From Oryzisolibacter sp. LB2S (GTDB taxonomy: Bacteria; Pseudomonadota; Gammaproteobacteria; Burkholderiales; Burkholderiaceae_C), in the NCBI RefSeq assembly GCF_040732315.1, contig NZ_CP160388.1, forward strand, positions 1,451,501 to 1,515,500: a stretch of DNA of 64,000 bases, read 5' to 3'. Of the stretch, positions 26,449 through 34,078 are shown piece after piece. The position numbers were made by a program, and so were the translations under genes. Below the pieces are notes generated by a model. It ran no database searches, had not been told where the DNA came from, and saw only the letters and a list, made by a program, of their open reading frames with translations. Within the stretch, counting starts at the first letter, position 1. Each line of letters opens with the position of its first letter.

Positions 26449-26462
26449 TTGAGAAATATCAA
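26449..26462 (-). promoter_or_regulatory. FNR/Anr-like box upstream of ttrB
   Basis: On the minus strand TTGATATTTCTCAA matches the FNR consensus TTGATNNNNATCAA at 9 of 10 informative positions. Its centre is about 67 bases upstream of the chosen ttrB start. Anaerobic control of ttr by FNR-type proteins is known in Salmonella. The rest of 26463-26738 is AT-rich and shows no gene. Confidence 0.55.
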
Positions 26463-26738
26463 GTCGCCGCCCATTATGTGATGATGGATATTTTTAATAA
26501 AACTTTCATTTTCTCATTGGTTTATTAATGAATCATTAAGCAATCTCCGTTAGGGCGGTCGGATAATGGCTGCAGCTCGCAGGGGGCTGCCGTTGTTGGA
26601 GTTTCTTGGTTGGCAAGATAATCGCGGGATATTTTTCTGCGGGCTGTTTGCAGAAGAATGCGGTCGCGCGCACTGCAATGCGGGTTGTTTGGTCGGGGCG
26701 CCCTGGGCAGGCCTGCATGGGCACGCTACATTGGCTCC

Positions 26739-27386
26739 ATGCATATTCCTCGCGATATTCCACGGCCGCCGGCGGGCCCGATGCAGGGCCAGGAGGGCGC
26801 GCTCGTGCACCATCTGTTCTTTGCCCTGCTGCCGGATGCCGATTGCGTGCGCCAGGCGACGGCCCTGGGCGAGTCGCTGATTGCGCGCCACGCGCTGCAG
26901 GCCCGGGTGCGCGGCGAGCGCCTGCATGTCACGCTGATGTCGCTCGGTTGGGAGCCCGCCCTGTCGGACCAGCGGCTGGCCTGGGCACGCGCGGCCGCGG
27001 CGAGCGTGCGGGCGCAGCCCTTTGGGCTGCGGCTGGACCGGGCGCGGAGCTTTGCGCGCGCGCCGGGGCTGCGGCTGGACCGGGCGCGGAGCTTTGCGCG
27101 CGCGCCGGGGCTGCGGCGCCCCTGCGTGCTCTGCGGGTCTGATGCCGTGCATGCGGGCTTTTTCGCCCTTCATGCCGCGCTGCACGCGGCCCTGTGGCCG
27201 CAGGGCGCGGTGCCTCATGTCACGCCGCACATGACGCTGTGCTACAGCCGCCAGGCCGTACCGGAGCAGGCCGTCACGCCGCTGTGCTGGACGGTGCGCA
27301 GCTTCGCGCTGCTGCACAACCGGCGCGGCTCGCCCGGGCCCTATGAGCTGCTCGGCGAATGGCCCCTGGCGGCCGCTTCGCAATAA
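26739..27386 (+). CDS. 2'-5' RNA ligase / cyclic phosphodiesterase-like protein
   Basis: About 215 residues of the 2H phosphoesterase fold. The two signature H-x-T motifs are present: HVTLMSLG and HMTLCYS. Members hydrolyse or ligate 2',5'- or cyclic phosphodiester bonds in RNA and nucleotides; the true substrate here is unknown. The ATG at 26739 (MHIPRDIPR) is chosen; an earlier in-frame start (26658) would add low-complexity residues. It carries a perfect 42-bp tandem duplication between the two HxT motifs, adding 14 residues. A single gene, divergent from the ttr operon. Confidence 0.78.
   Translation: MHIPRDIPRPPAGPMQGQEGALVHHLFFALLPDADCVRQATALGESLIARHALQARVRGERLHVTLMSLGWEPALSDQRLAWARAAAASVRAQPFGLRLDRARSFARAPGLRLDRARSFARAPGLRRPCVLCGSDAVHAGFFALHAALHAALWPQGAVPHVTPHMTLCYSRQAVPEQAVTPLCWTVRSFALLHNRRGSPGPYELLGEWPLAAASQ
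27027..27110 (+). repeat. Perfect 42-bp tandem duplication inside the 2H phosphoesterase gene
   Basis: Two identical, contiguous 42-bp units encode LRLDRARSFARAPG twice. The length is a multiple of three, so the frame is kept. There is no decay between the copies, so the event is recent or the repeat is being homogenised by slippage. Confidence 0.95.
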
Positions 27387-27421
27387 TCGCGTTCGTACAC
27401 ATCACCAGAAGGAGGGAAACC

Positions 27422-27736
27422 ATGAGAGCCACCCGTCTTGTCGCGGCGTGCGCCGCCGCGCTGTCCGCCGGCCTGTTCGCCCATGGCGCCAGCGCCGCCT
27501 GCTATGTGGTCTATGACGCCAACAAGCAGATCGTCTACCGCGCGCAGACGCCGCCCGTCGATCTGTCGCGCCCGTTGCATGAAACGGTGGCGCAGATCGC
27601 GCCGGGCGGCACGCTGGTGTTCTCGCTCGACAGCCAGGGCTGCGAGCTCGAGATCCACCAGCTGCCGCGCAGCGGCGGCGCCCGCGCCGCGGCCGTGCCC
27701 GCTGCCAAGCCCGCCCAGGCGGGCGAGCGACGCTGA
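27422..27736 (+). CDS. Small secreted protein of unknown function
   Basis: 104 residues. It has a clear Sec signal peptide (LVAACAAALSAGLFAHGASA, cleavage after ASA-A), then a mature part of about 80 residues starting ACYVVYDANKQIVYRAQTPP. Two cysteines (ACYV and QGCELEI) could form a disulfide in the periplasm. A strong AAGGAGG ribosome site precedes the ATG. I do not recognise a named family. It lies 33 bases before rlmD. Confidence 0.8.
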   Translation: MRATRLVAACAAALSAGLFAHGASAACYVVYDANKQIVYRAQTPPVDLSRPLHETVAQIAPGGTLVFSLDSQGCELEIHQLPRSGGARAAAVPAAKPAQAGERR

Positions 27737-27769
27737 ACGACCGCCCCCGGCCCTGAGACAATCGGGGCC

Positions 27770-29224
27770 ATGAGCGACCCCACAACAGCAACCCCACTGC
27801 CCCCCGAACCCACGCACGACCTGCCGCCCGGCTGGCTTGAAGTCACCTCCATGGACATGGACGCCCAGGGCGTCGCCCGCAGGAGCGACGGCAAGGTCGT
27901 GTTCATCGACGGCGCACTGCCCACCGAGCTGGTCAGCGCCAACACCCACCGCAAGAAGAACAACTGGGAGCAGGCGAGCCTGACCGCCATCCACCGCGAA
28001 TCGAGCCAGCGCGTGCGGCCCGGCTGCCCGCATTTCGGCCTGCACGCGGGCGCCTGCGGCGGCTGCAAGATGCAGCATCTCGATGCCGGCGCCCAGGTGG
28101 CCATGAAGCAGCGCGTGCTCGAGGACAACCTCTGGCATCTGGCCAAGGTCAGGGCCGAGACCATTCTGCGCCCCATCGCCGGCCCCGCCTGGGGCTACCG
28201 CTATCGCGCGCGCCTGTCGGTGCGCTACGTGCCCAAGAAGGGCACGGTGCTCGTCGGCTTTCACGAGCGCAAGAGCCGCTACATCGCCGACATGCAGACC
28301 TGCAAGATCCTGCCGCCGCATGTGGACGCCATGCTCATGCCGTTGCGCGCGCTCATCCAGGACATGCAGGCGCGCGACATCTGCCCGCAGATCGAGCTGG
28401 CCTGCGGCGACGAGGTCACGGCCCTGGTGCTGCGCCACCTGGAGCCGCTGTCCGACGGCGACAAGCAAAGGCTGCGCGACTTCGCCGCCCAACATGGCGT
28501 GCAATGGTGGCTGCAGCCCAAGGGGCCGGACACGGTGCACCTGCTCGACGAGGGCGGCGCGCAGCTCGCCTACGGGCTGCCGGACTTTGGCATCACCATG
28601 CCCTTCAAGCCCACGGACTTCACCCAGGTGAACCCGCACATCAACCGCGTGCTGGTCACGCGCGCGCTGCGCCTGCTCGATGCGCGCAAGAGCGAGCGCG
28701 TGATCGACTGGTTCTGCGGCCTGGGCAACTTCACCCTGCCCATCGCCACCCAGGCGCGCGAGGTGCTGGGCGTGGAGGGCAGCGAGGCGCTGGTCGCCCG
28801 CTCACGCGAAAACTATGTAAAAAATCAGGCTCAAAGGCAGGAAGGGCAAGCGCTGGCTGCTACCAATTTTGTTGCACGCAACCTGTTCGAGATGACGCCC
28901 GAGACGCTGATTGCCGACGGCATGGCCGACAAATGGCTGGTCGACCCGCCGCGCGAGGGCGCGTTCGCCCTGTCCAAGGCCCTGGCCGACATCCACCAGG
29001 CGCGCCTGGGCGCACCCGAGGCGCCGCCGCTGCCCGCCGGCCATGAGGCCTGGCAGCCGCCCAGGCGCATCGTCTACGTGAGCTGCAACCCCGCCACCCT
29101 GGCGCGCGACGCCGGCCTGCTGGTGCACCAGGCGGGCTACCGTTGCAGCGCGGCGGGCGTGGTCAACATGTTCCCGCACACGGCGCATGTGGAGAGCATG
29201 GCGGTGTTCGAGCGGGCGGATTGA
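27770..29224 (+). CDS. rlmD: 23S rRNA (uracil-1939-C5)-methyltransferase RlmD
   Basis: 484 residues. The iron-sulfur cysteine cluster is [19 protein letters not shown], the SAM-binding motif is [12 protein letters not shown], and the catalytic cysteine lies in [12 protein letters not shown], all in family order. It modifies U1939 of 23S rRNA using S-adenosylmethionine. The usual N-terminal TRAM domain is abbreviated ([20 protein letters not shown]). Between the SAM motif and the next conserved strand there is extra sequence ([16 protein letters not shown]) that coincides with a copy of the dispersed repeat, so the protein has absorbed a repeat element. Confidence 0.93.
   Translation: MSDPTTATPLPPEPTHDLPPGWLEVTSMDMDAQGVARRSDGKVVFIDGALPTELVSANTHRKKNNWEQASLTAIHRESSQRVRPGCPHFGLHAGACGGCKMQHLDAGAQVAMKQRVLEDNLWHLAKVRAETILRPIAGPAWGYRYRARLSVRYVPKKGTVLVGFHERKSRYIADMQTCKILPPHVDAMLMPLRALIQDMQARDICPQIELACGDEVTALVLRHLEPLSDGDKQRLRDFAAQHGVQWWLQPKGPDTVHLLDEGGAQLAYGLPDFGITMPFKPTDFTQVNPHINRVLVTRALRLLDARKSERVIDWFCGLGNFTLPIATQAREVLGVEGSEALVARSRENYVKNQAQRQEGQALAATNFVARNLFEMTPETLIADGMADKWLVDPPREGAFALSKALADIHQARLGAPEAPPLPAGHEAWQPPRRIVYVSCNPATLARDAGLLVHQAGYRCSAAGVVNMFPHTAHVESMAVFERAD
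28819..28871. repeat. Dispersed repeat copy inside the rlmD coding region
   Basis: It reads AAAAAATCAGGCTCAAAGGC, then AGGAAGGGCAAGCGCTGGC and TGCTACCAATTTTG, the same layout as the intergenic copies (CAAGCGCTGG...TGCTATCAAAAT). The reading frame of rlmD is kept through it. Confidence 0.65.
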
Positions 29225-29239
29225 GGGCGGATTGAGGCT

Positions 29240-29288
29240 GTTTTGTGGCTGCAGCGCTTGACTGGCAAGCGCGAGCAGCTATCAAAAT
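29240..29288. repeat. Dispersed repeat copy downstream of rlmD
   Basis: GCTGCAGCGCTTGACTGGCA followed by AGCGCGAGCAGCTATCAAAA: a short imperfect dyad of the family, placed between rlmD and the convergent lipoprotein gene. Confidence 0.7.
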
Positions 29289-29294
29289 ATGCTC

Positions 29295-29681
29295 TCAACC
29301 GCGATTGCGGGCGCTGCGGGGTGATTCCTCTGCCTCATCGTCGGCGCTCCGAGCGGGGACGGCAGGCTTTTTCTCCAGTTGCGTGAGCACCGAGGGCGTG
29401 CCCTCGATCTTGTTCTCGCGCATGTACTGGTCCATCTCCTTCCAGCCCGCGAACACCTGGGCCTTGGAGGCCTTGGGGTTCAAGGTGTAGCAGTCCTCCA
29501 GCCCGCGCATTGCGTGTCGACAGGCGCCGCCTATGGCCTTGGCCTCGGCCTCGCGCTGCAGGGCGCGTGGATCCGGCCCCAGGCCGGGAATCTCGCAGCC
29601 GGCCAGCGACAGCAGGGCGGCCGCGGCACAGGCCGCACGCAGGCCGGCGGCAAGGCGAGGGGGACGGTGCAGGGACATCAT
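29295..29681 (-). CDS. Small predicted lipoprotein of unknown function
   Basis: 128 residues. The signal peptide ends in the lipobox LAGC (ACAAAALLSLAGCEIPG). The mature part has two more cysteines (GGACRHAMRGLEDCYTLNP), which could pair, and a conserved-looking stretch ASKAQVFAGWKEMDQYMREN. The tail is charged and probably disordered. I do not recognise a named family. A second ATG at 29678 is an equivalent start. Confidence 0.75.
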   Translation of the reverse strand: MMSLHRPPRLAAGLRAACAAAALLSLAGCEIPGLGPDPRALQREAEAKAIGGACRHAMRGLEDCYTLNPKASKAQVFAGWKEMDQYMRENKIEGTPSVLTQLEKKPAVPARSADDEAEESPRSARNRG

Positions 29682-29730
29682 GTACAGCTCTTATCGGCCA
29701 GCGCGGGCACAAGTTGAGCCCGCCGGGCAC

Positions 29731-29755
29731 AAAAAAGCCCCGGCGGTCCGGGGCT
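29731..29755 (-). terminator. Rho-independent terminator after the Bax inhibitor-1 gene
   Basis: On the minus strand: the GCCCCG / CGGGGC stem followed by TTTTTT, 23 bases past the stop of the gene at 29778. Confidence 0.8.
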
Positions 29756-29777
29756 TCGGGGGTGATGCAGAGCGCCC

Positions 29778-30470
29778 TCAGTCGCGTTCGCCGCCCATGA
29801 TGCCGAGCAGGGCCAGCAGGCTCTGGAACACGTTGAACAGGTCCAGATACAGGGCCAGCGTGGCGCTGATGTAGTTGGTCTCGCCGCCGTCCAGAATCTG
29901 CTTGAGGTCATACAGCATGTAGGCGCTGAAGATGCCGATGGCGGCCACCGAGATGGCCATCATGCCGGCCGTCGAGCCGACGAACACGTTGACGATGGCG
30001 CCCACCATGAGCACCAGCGCGCCCACGAACAGCCATTTGCCCATGCCCGAGAGGTCGCGCTTGATCACGGTGGCCAGGCTGGCCATGACGAAGAACACGC
30101 CCGCCGTGCCGGCAAAGGCGGTCATGATCAGTTCGCTGCCGTTCTTGAAGCCCAGCACCATGCCGATCAGGCGCGAGAGCATCAGCCCCATGAAGAAGGT
30201 GAAGCCCAGCAGCACGGCCACGCCCGCGGCGGAGTTCTTGGTCTTCTCGATGGCGTACATGAAGCCGAAGGCGCCGCCGAGGAAGACGATCAGCCCCAGG
30301 CCCCCGCGCAGCGATGCGGTGATGCCCGTGGCCACGCCCAGCCATGCGCCCAGCACCGTGGGCAGCAGGCTCAATGCCAGCAGCCAGTAGGTGTTGCGCA
30401 GCACGCGGTTGCGCTGCTCCTGCGACAGTGCGTAGCCCGCGGTGCGGGCTTGGGTGAGTGGCAGGTTCAT
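29778..30470 (-). CDS. Bax inhibitor-1 / YccA-family membrane protein
   Basis: 230 residues with seven hydrophobic segments (for example NTYWLLALSLLPTVLGAWLG and LGLIVFLGGAFGFMYAIEK), with the conserved C-terminal acidic motif (SAYMLYDLKQILDGGETNY, then ALALYLDLFNVFQSLLALLG) that in this family gates a calcium leak. Inner membrane. The start at 30470 (MNLPLTQ) has an AGGAGG site; codons upstream are not needed. A bacterial relative, YccA, modulates FtsH, but its role here is not shown. Confidence 0.92.
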   Translation of the reverse strand: MNLPLTQARTAGYALSQEQRNRVLRNTYWLLALSLLPTVLGAWLGVATGITASLRGGLGLIVFLGGAFGFMYAIEKTKNSAAGVAVLLGFTFFMGLMLSRLIGMVLGFKNGSELIMTAFAGTAGVFFVMASLATVIKRDLSGMGKWLFVGALVLMVGAIVNVFVGSTAGMMAISVAAIGIFSAYMLYDLKQILDGGETNYISATLALYLDLFNVFQSLLALLGIMGGERD

Positions 30471-30694
30471 GAGATGGGTCCTCCTGTAATGTTCGGCCGG
30501 TATGGCGGGACGGGGCATTCTAGATGCGGGTGACGGGACCACCGTGCAATGTCCGGGCGCATCCCTTACCAAAACGGATGGATTCTTTTGCCCTGCAAAG
30601 GTTCATTCGCGCGGCCCGACGGGGCTATGCTCCCTGGGCTTGCGCGCGCCGCAGGGGTGCGCGTGTTCCCTTGACTCATTTCAGGATTTTTCAC

Positions 30695-31102
30695 ATGAAA
30701 ACCAAACCCGAGCTTGAACTGGCCGACGTGAAGCTGATCGCCGCCGCCGCCGAGGCCGAGGCGCTGAAGAACCGATGGGCCGTGACCATTGCCATCGTCG
30801 ATGACGGCGGCCACCTGCTGTGGCTGCAGCGCCTCGATGGCGCGCCGGCCGTCTCCGCCCATATCGCGCCCGCCAAGGCCCATACCGCGGCCCTGGGGCG
30901 GCGTGAGAGCAAGGGCTACGAGGATGTCATCAACGGCGGCCGCACCTCGTTCCTGAGTGCGCCCGCGCTGCAGGGCATGCTCGAGGGCGGCGTGCCCATC
31001 CTCAAGGATGGCCAGTGCCTGGGTGCCGTGGGCGTGAGCGGCGTGAAGTCCAACGAGGACGCGCAGATCGCCCGAGCAGGCATCGCGGCCATCGGACTGT
31101 GA
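30695..31102 (+). CDS. GlcG/HbpS family haem-degrading-like protein (DUF336)
   Basis: 135 residues covering the whole GlcG/HbpS fold: LADVKLIAAAAEAEALKNRW, then VTIAIVDDGGHLLWLQRLDG, then GGVPILKDGQCLGAVGVSG. The ATG at 30695 follows a short AGGA. Family members bind haem or cobalamin or are found in glycolate and diol operons; the role is unclear here. No signal peptide. Monocistronic, with a strong bidirectional terminator after it. Confidence 0.88.
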   Translation: MKTKPELELADVKLIAAAAEAEALKNRWAVTIAIVDDGGHLLWLQRLDGAPAVSAHIAPAKAHTAALGRRESKGYEDVINGGRTSFLSAPALQGMLEGGVPILKDGQCLGAVGVSGVKSNEDAQIARAGIAAIGL

Positions 31103-31128
31103 TGACGGCGCGCCTGTTCTTGCTGCAG

Positions 31129-31178
31129 ATTGCATAGCTTTCTGCACTTGACAGGCAAGCGTTGGAGCCTGATTGGGC
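31129..31178. repeat. Dispersed repeat copy after the GlcG-like gene
   Basis: TGCATAGCTTTCTGCACTTG then ACAGGCAAGCGTTGGAGCCTG, a diverged member of the family, just before the terminator. Confidence 0.55.
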
Positions 31179-31182
31179 CAAC

Positions 31183-31217
31183 AAAAAAAAGCCGGCCATG
31201 AATGGCCGGCTTTTTTT
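31183..31217. terminator. Strong bidirectional terminator
   Basis: Stem GCCGGCCAT / ATGGCCGGC flanked by eight A on the left and seven T on the right, so it works on both strands between the GlcG-like gene and hemP. Confidence 0.9.
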
Positions 31218-31322
31218 GCATTGCACTGGGTGGGAAAAAAAGCCTGGCTACGCGGGCAGACCCGTTGGCTGGCAAATACGACCCTTTGGACCGAGGTCCG
31301 GGAGTCGCCCCACGATGAAACT

Positions 31323-31526
31323 CTATTTGGTCAGGATCAGCTTGCCGAGCTTGGTGGCCTGCAGCCGGTAGCTGGCGCCGTTGTGCACGATGGTCACTGT
31401 CTTGTTGCCGCGCAGCAGGTTGCGGCTGTCGAGTGCCAGGCCACCCGTCTGAGCCGATACCGCACTGTGATGGGCTGCGGTGTTGAACATGCGCGAGGCG
31501 GGCGTGGTGGTCAACTGGGTGTGCAT
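31323..31526 (-). CDS. hemP: Hemin uptake protein HemP
   Basis: 67 residues. The conserved half is C-terminal: ALDSRNLLRGNKTVTIVHNG followed by ASYRLQATKLGKLILTK, the HemP/DUF2158 signature ending in LILTK. HemP proteins accompany haem receptors and in Burkholderia activate their expression. A perfect Fur box lies 30 bases upstream, so it is iron-repressed. It follows exbD on the same strand but has its own promoter. No haem receptor gene is next to it here. Confidence 0.9.
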   Translation of the reverse strand: MHTQLTTTPASRMFNTAAHHSAVSAQTGGLALDSRNLLRGNKTVTIVHNGASYRLQATKLGKLILTK

Positions 31527-31555
31527 GGTGTTGGTGAATTCGTTGAATTTGCGCT

Positions 31556-31574
31556 AATGATAATCATTATCATT
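31556..31574. promoter_or_regulatory. Perfect Fur box
   Basis: AATGATAATCATTATCATT, a flawless 9-1-9 palindrome and essentially the Fur consensus, between exbD and hemP. Confidence 0.95.
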
Positions 31575-31647
31575 TGTGCGTCAAGCGATTTCTTCGACTT
31601 TTTTTGCCTTTGAATGCATTGCCTGCTGGGAGCCGATTGCGGACCGC

Positions 31648-32058
31648 CTATTGCGACGGGTCGGTCACAAAGCCGATCTTGCGCACGCCGGCGCGCTGCG
31701 CCGCGGACATGGCCTGGGCCACGCGCTCATAGCGCACGTCCTTGTCGCCGCGGATATGCAGATCGGGCTGCGGATCCTTGCGCGCCTCGGCCTGCAGACG
31801 CGGCTCCAGCTCCTCGTCGCTGATGCTGGTCTCGTTCCAGTGGTACTTGCCGTCCGCCGTCACCGACAGGCGTATGGTTTCGGGCTTGATGACCTCGCGC
31901 TCGTTGGACGCGCGCGGCAGGTCCACGGGTACGGCATGCTTCATCACGGGCACGGTGATGATGAAGATGATGAGCAGCACCAGCATGACGTCCACCAGGG
32001 GCGTCATGTTGATCTCGTTCATCACCTCATCGGCGTCGTCCTGGGTACCGAAGGCCAT
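31648..32058 (-). CDS. exbD: Biopolymer transport protein ExbD
   Basis: 136 residues. One N-terminal membrane helix (VDVMLVLLIIFIITVPVM) carries the essential Asp (PLVDVMLV) of the ExbD/TolR proton channel, followed by a periplasmic domain (DLHIRGDKDVRYERVAQAM). With ExbB it converts the proton gradient into force on TonB. The start lies 5 bases after exbB, within the tonB-exbB-exbD operon. Confidence 0.95.
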   Translation of the reverse strand: MAFGTQDDADEVMNEINMTPLVDVMLVLLIIFIITVPVMKHAVPVDLPRASNEREVIKPETIRLSVTADGKYHWNETSISDEELEPRLQAEARKDPQPDLHIRGDKDVRYERVAQAMSAAQRAGVRKIGFVTDPSQ

Positions 32059-32063
32059 GGCAA

Positions 32064-32783
32064 TCAGCCTTTCTTGATGGGCAGCACCTTGGCCGCGCCG
32101 TCGCCGTGCACGGTGACGCGGGCGCCGGTCACGAAGTAGGCATGCAGGTCATGGGCAAAGCTGTTGAGGCTGCTGAGGATGGACTTGTTGCCGCGCACCA
32201 GGGCGTTGTAGCCCAGCACGGCGGGGATGGCCACGGCCAGGCCCAGGGCGGTCATGATCAGTGCCTCGCCAATCGGGCCGGCCACCTTGTCGATGGTGGA
32301 CTGGCCGGAGGCGCCGATGGCCACGAGCGCGTGGTAGATGCCCCAGACGGTGCCGAACAGGCCGATGAACGGGGCCGTGGAGCCCACCGATGCCAGGATG
32401 GCAAGACCCGATTGCAGGCGGGCGGTGAATTCATCGATGCAGTTGCGCAGGCAGCGCGTGACCCAGTCGCTCACATCCAGGCTGTCGTGCAGATGGGCCT
32501 GGGTGTTGCGGTGGTGTGCGGTCGCCTCGCGGCCTTCGAGCGCAAGATGGCGGAAGGGGTTGGAGGGGTCTGATCCAAGCTTGGTCAGGCCGGCCGCGAA
32601 GTCCTCGCTGTGCCAGAAGTCACGCGCCTGGCGTGCGTGCTTCTTGTACCTGATGATGTCCAGTGCCTTGATGAGGATGACGATCCACGATGCCAGCGAC
32701 ATGGCCAGCAGCAGCACCGCGACGGCACGTGTGACGAGGTCGCCTTGTATCCAGACGTTGGCGATGCCGAAGTGCGATTCCAT
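32064..32783 (-). CDS. exbB: Biopolymer transport protein ExbB
   Basis: 239 residues of the MotA/TolQ/ExbB family with three membrane segments: an N-terminal one (VAVLLLAMSLASWIVILIKA), then ASVGSTAPFIGLFGTVWGIYH and LIMTALGLAVAIPAVLGYNA. It forms the pentameric stator around ExbD that powers TonB. It lies 15 bases after tonB. Confidence 0.95.
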   Translation of the reverse strand: MESHFGIANVWIQGDLVTRAVAVLLLAMSLASWIVILIKALDIIRYKKHARQARDFWHSEDFAAGLTKLGSDPSNPFRHLALEGREATAHHRNTQAHLHDSLDVSDWVTRCLRNCIDEFTARLQSGLAILASVGSTAPFIGLFGTVWGIYHALVAIGASGQSTIDKVAGPIGEALIMTALGLAVAIPAVLGYNALVRGNKSILSSLNSFAHDLHAYFVTGARVTVHGDGAAKVLPIKKG

Positions 32784-32798
32784 GAAAACTCCCGAAGT

Positions 32799-33512
32799 CT
32801 AGTGTTGGAGAACGAAATTGATGGGTTGCAGGTACCACATGGCCTCGGGCACGCCGTTGCGCGTGCCGGGCACGAAGCGCCAGCGCGAGACGGTATCGAC
32901 CGCCTGACGATCCAGGCGCTCGAAGCCACTGGACTGTTTGATCTCGACCTTTTGCGGCAACCCGTCGGTGCCGATGAGCACGCGCAGCACGACCTTGCCC
33001 TGTTCGCCCAGGCGCTTGCTGACGGCCGGATAGACGGGCTTGGGGTTGTTCAGGTGGCTGGCGTCGCTGCTGGGCTGGACGATGGCGGGTGCCGGTGGCG
33101 CCGCGGGTGCGGCAGCGATGACGGGTGCGCTTTCCACGGGCTTGGCAGCCGGCTGCGGCTCGATGGCGCCCAGGGGCGCGGCGGGCGCGGGTGTGGGATC
33201 CGCGATCGCCGCGGGCAAGGGCGCCGGCGTGGGCTTCTTGGGTGCGGGCTTGGGCGGCGCCGGCCGCGGTGTGGGCGGAGTGGGCTTCGGGGGCGGCGGA
33301 GCCGGTGGAGCGGGGGGCGCGGGCGGCGCCGGTGGCTCGGGCGTGAGAAATTCGCTCAGGACCTGTGCCGGGATGATGACCTCCACGGCCTTGCGCGCCA
33401 GACCAGACTGCAGGGCCCAGCCTACCGCCACATGCAGCGCTATGACGGACAACACGATCACGGAATTGCGGCTCAGGCCGCGCGGTGCGTCATAGCGATC
33501 GGAGAAAGACAT
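32799..33512 (-). CDS. tonB: Energy transducer TonB
   Basis: 237 residues. The N-terminal membrane anchor (VIVLSVIALHVAVGWALQSG) has the functional His, a long Pro/Ala/Lys-rich spacer spans the periplasm (PPAPPAPPAPPPPKPTPP and so on), and the C-terminal TonB domain ends KPVYPAVSKRLGEQGKVVLR ... RWRFVPGTRNG. It carries energy from ExbBD to outer-membrane siderophore or haem receptors. The start at 33512 (MSFSDRYDAP) is chosen; the 15 codons above it are repeat sequence. Confidence 0.94.
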   Translation of the reverse strand: MSFSDRYDAPRGLSRNSVIVLSVIALHVAVGWALQSGLARKAVEVIIPAQVLSEFLTPEPPAPPAPPAPPAPPPPKPTPPTPRPAPPKPAPKKPTPAPLPAAIADPTPAPAAPLGAIEPQPAAKPVESAPVIAAAPAAPPAPAIVQPSSDASHLNNPKPVYPAVSKRLGEQGKVVLRVLIGTDGLPQKVEIKQSSGFERLDRQAVDTVSRWRFVPGTRNGVPEAMWYLQPINFVLQH

Positions 33513-33560
33513 AAATTGATAGCTCCCAGCGCTTGTGCAGCCTGGGGTAAAGGCCAAAAA
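33513..33560. repeat. Dispersed repeat copy upstream of tonB
   Basis: AAATTGATAGCTCCCAGCGC then TTGTGCAGCCTGGGGTAAAG. It abuts the tonB start codon, so it forms part of the tonB leader. Confidence 0.65.
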
Positions 33561-33578
33561 AGCAGTGAAATCCTGGCT

Positions 33579-33653
33579 CTACTTACGCAGGATCCACCAG
33601 GCCGAACACAGAACGACGATCAGGCTTGCAGCGAGGCTTGCGAGCAGGAGCAT
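33579..33653 (-). CDS. Possible 24-residue single-span membrane peptide between bfd and tonB
   Basis: ATG at 33651-33653 to TAG at 33579-33581. The product reads MLLLASLAASLIVVLCSAWW followed by ILRK: one hydrophobic helix with a positively charged end. An AAGG lies 6 bases upstream. It overlaps the last 34 bases of bfd in another frame and lies in the iron-uptake cluster. No family recognised. It resembles small accessory membrane peptides in shape only, and a chance ORF cannot be excluded. Confidence 0.35.
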   Translation of the reverse strand: MLLLASLAASLIVVLCSAWWILRK

Positions 33654-33892
33654 GACACACCTTGGGGTGAAGCCATGGACGCAGCCGCGCCGTCAGATGT
33701 GCCTTCCTTGCGCAGGGCCGCCATCGGCGCGCTGGAGCAGCATTGCGCGACGACGTCGCGCGCGCAATCCTCACAGCGTCCGCATTGGGTTGCCACGCCA
33801 AGCTCGAACTGGATTTCATCAAAGCTCATTCCCGCGCGCGCATGGCGTGCAATCTCGCGGTCGGAAACACGGCGGCAGACACAGACGATCAT
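33620..33892 (-). CDS. bfd: Bacterioferritin-associated ferredoxin (Bfd)
   Basis: 90 residues. The N-terminal [2Fe-2S] domain of the BFD type has cysteines CVC and CGRCEDC at the usual spacing (MIVCVCRRVSDREIARHARA; VATQCGRCEDCARDV). Bfd reduces bacterioferritin iron to release it. The C-terminal 35 residues are a Ser/Ala/Cys-rich extension (CCSS, SCSCSQ) not needed for the fold. It is upstream of tonB on the same strand, with a Fur-like site ahead. Confidence 0.88.
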   Translation of the reverse strand: MIVCVCRRVSDREIARHARAGMSFDEIQFELGVATQCGRCEDCARDVVAQCCSSAPMAALRKEGTSDGAAASMASPQGVSCSCSQASLQA

Positions 33893-33934
33893 GGTGCGGG
33901 GCGGACAGGCTGTTGAAATAGTGCTCACAGTATA

Positions 33935-33953
33935 AATGAGAATCCATCGCATT
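33935..33953. promoter_or_regulatory. Fur-box-like site upstream of bfd
   Basis: AATGAGAATCCATCGCATT matches the perfect Fur box of this window at 14 of 19 positions and sits about 43 bases before the bfd start. Confidence 0.5.
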
Positions 33954-33998
33954 TGCGATCTGTATCCCTGCTGTTGAGTAGGAAACCGCCGCAACGGC

Positions 33999-34026
33999 CA
34001 AAAAAAAACCGGCACCAGGTGCCGGT
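33999..34026 (-). terminator. Rho-independent terminator after the SWIB gene
   Basis: Stem ACCGGCACC / GGTGCCGGT; on the minus strand it is followed by a run of T (the A-run 33999-34008). Confidence 0.85.
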
Positions 34027-34078
34027 TCTTTCTGCGAGTCACTGCCTCGGCGTGACCCGAAGCATCCGCGAGGGGTGC

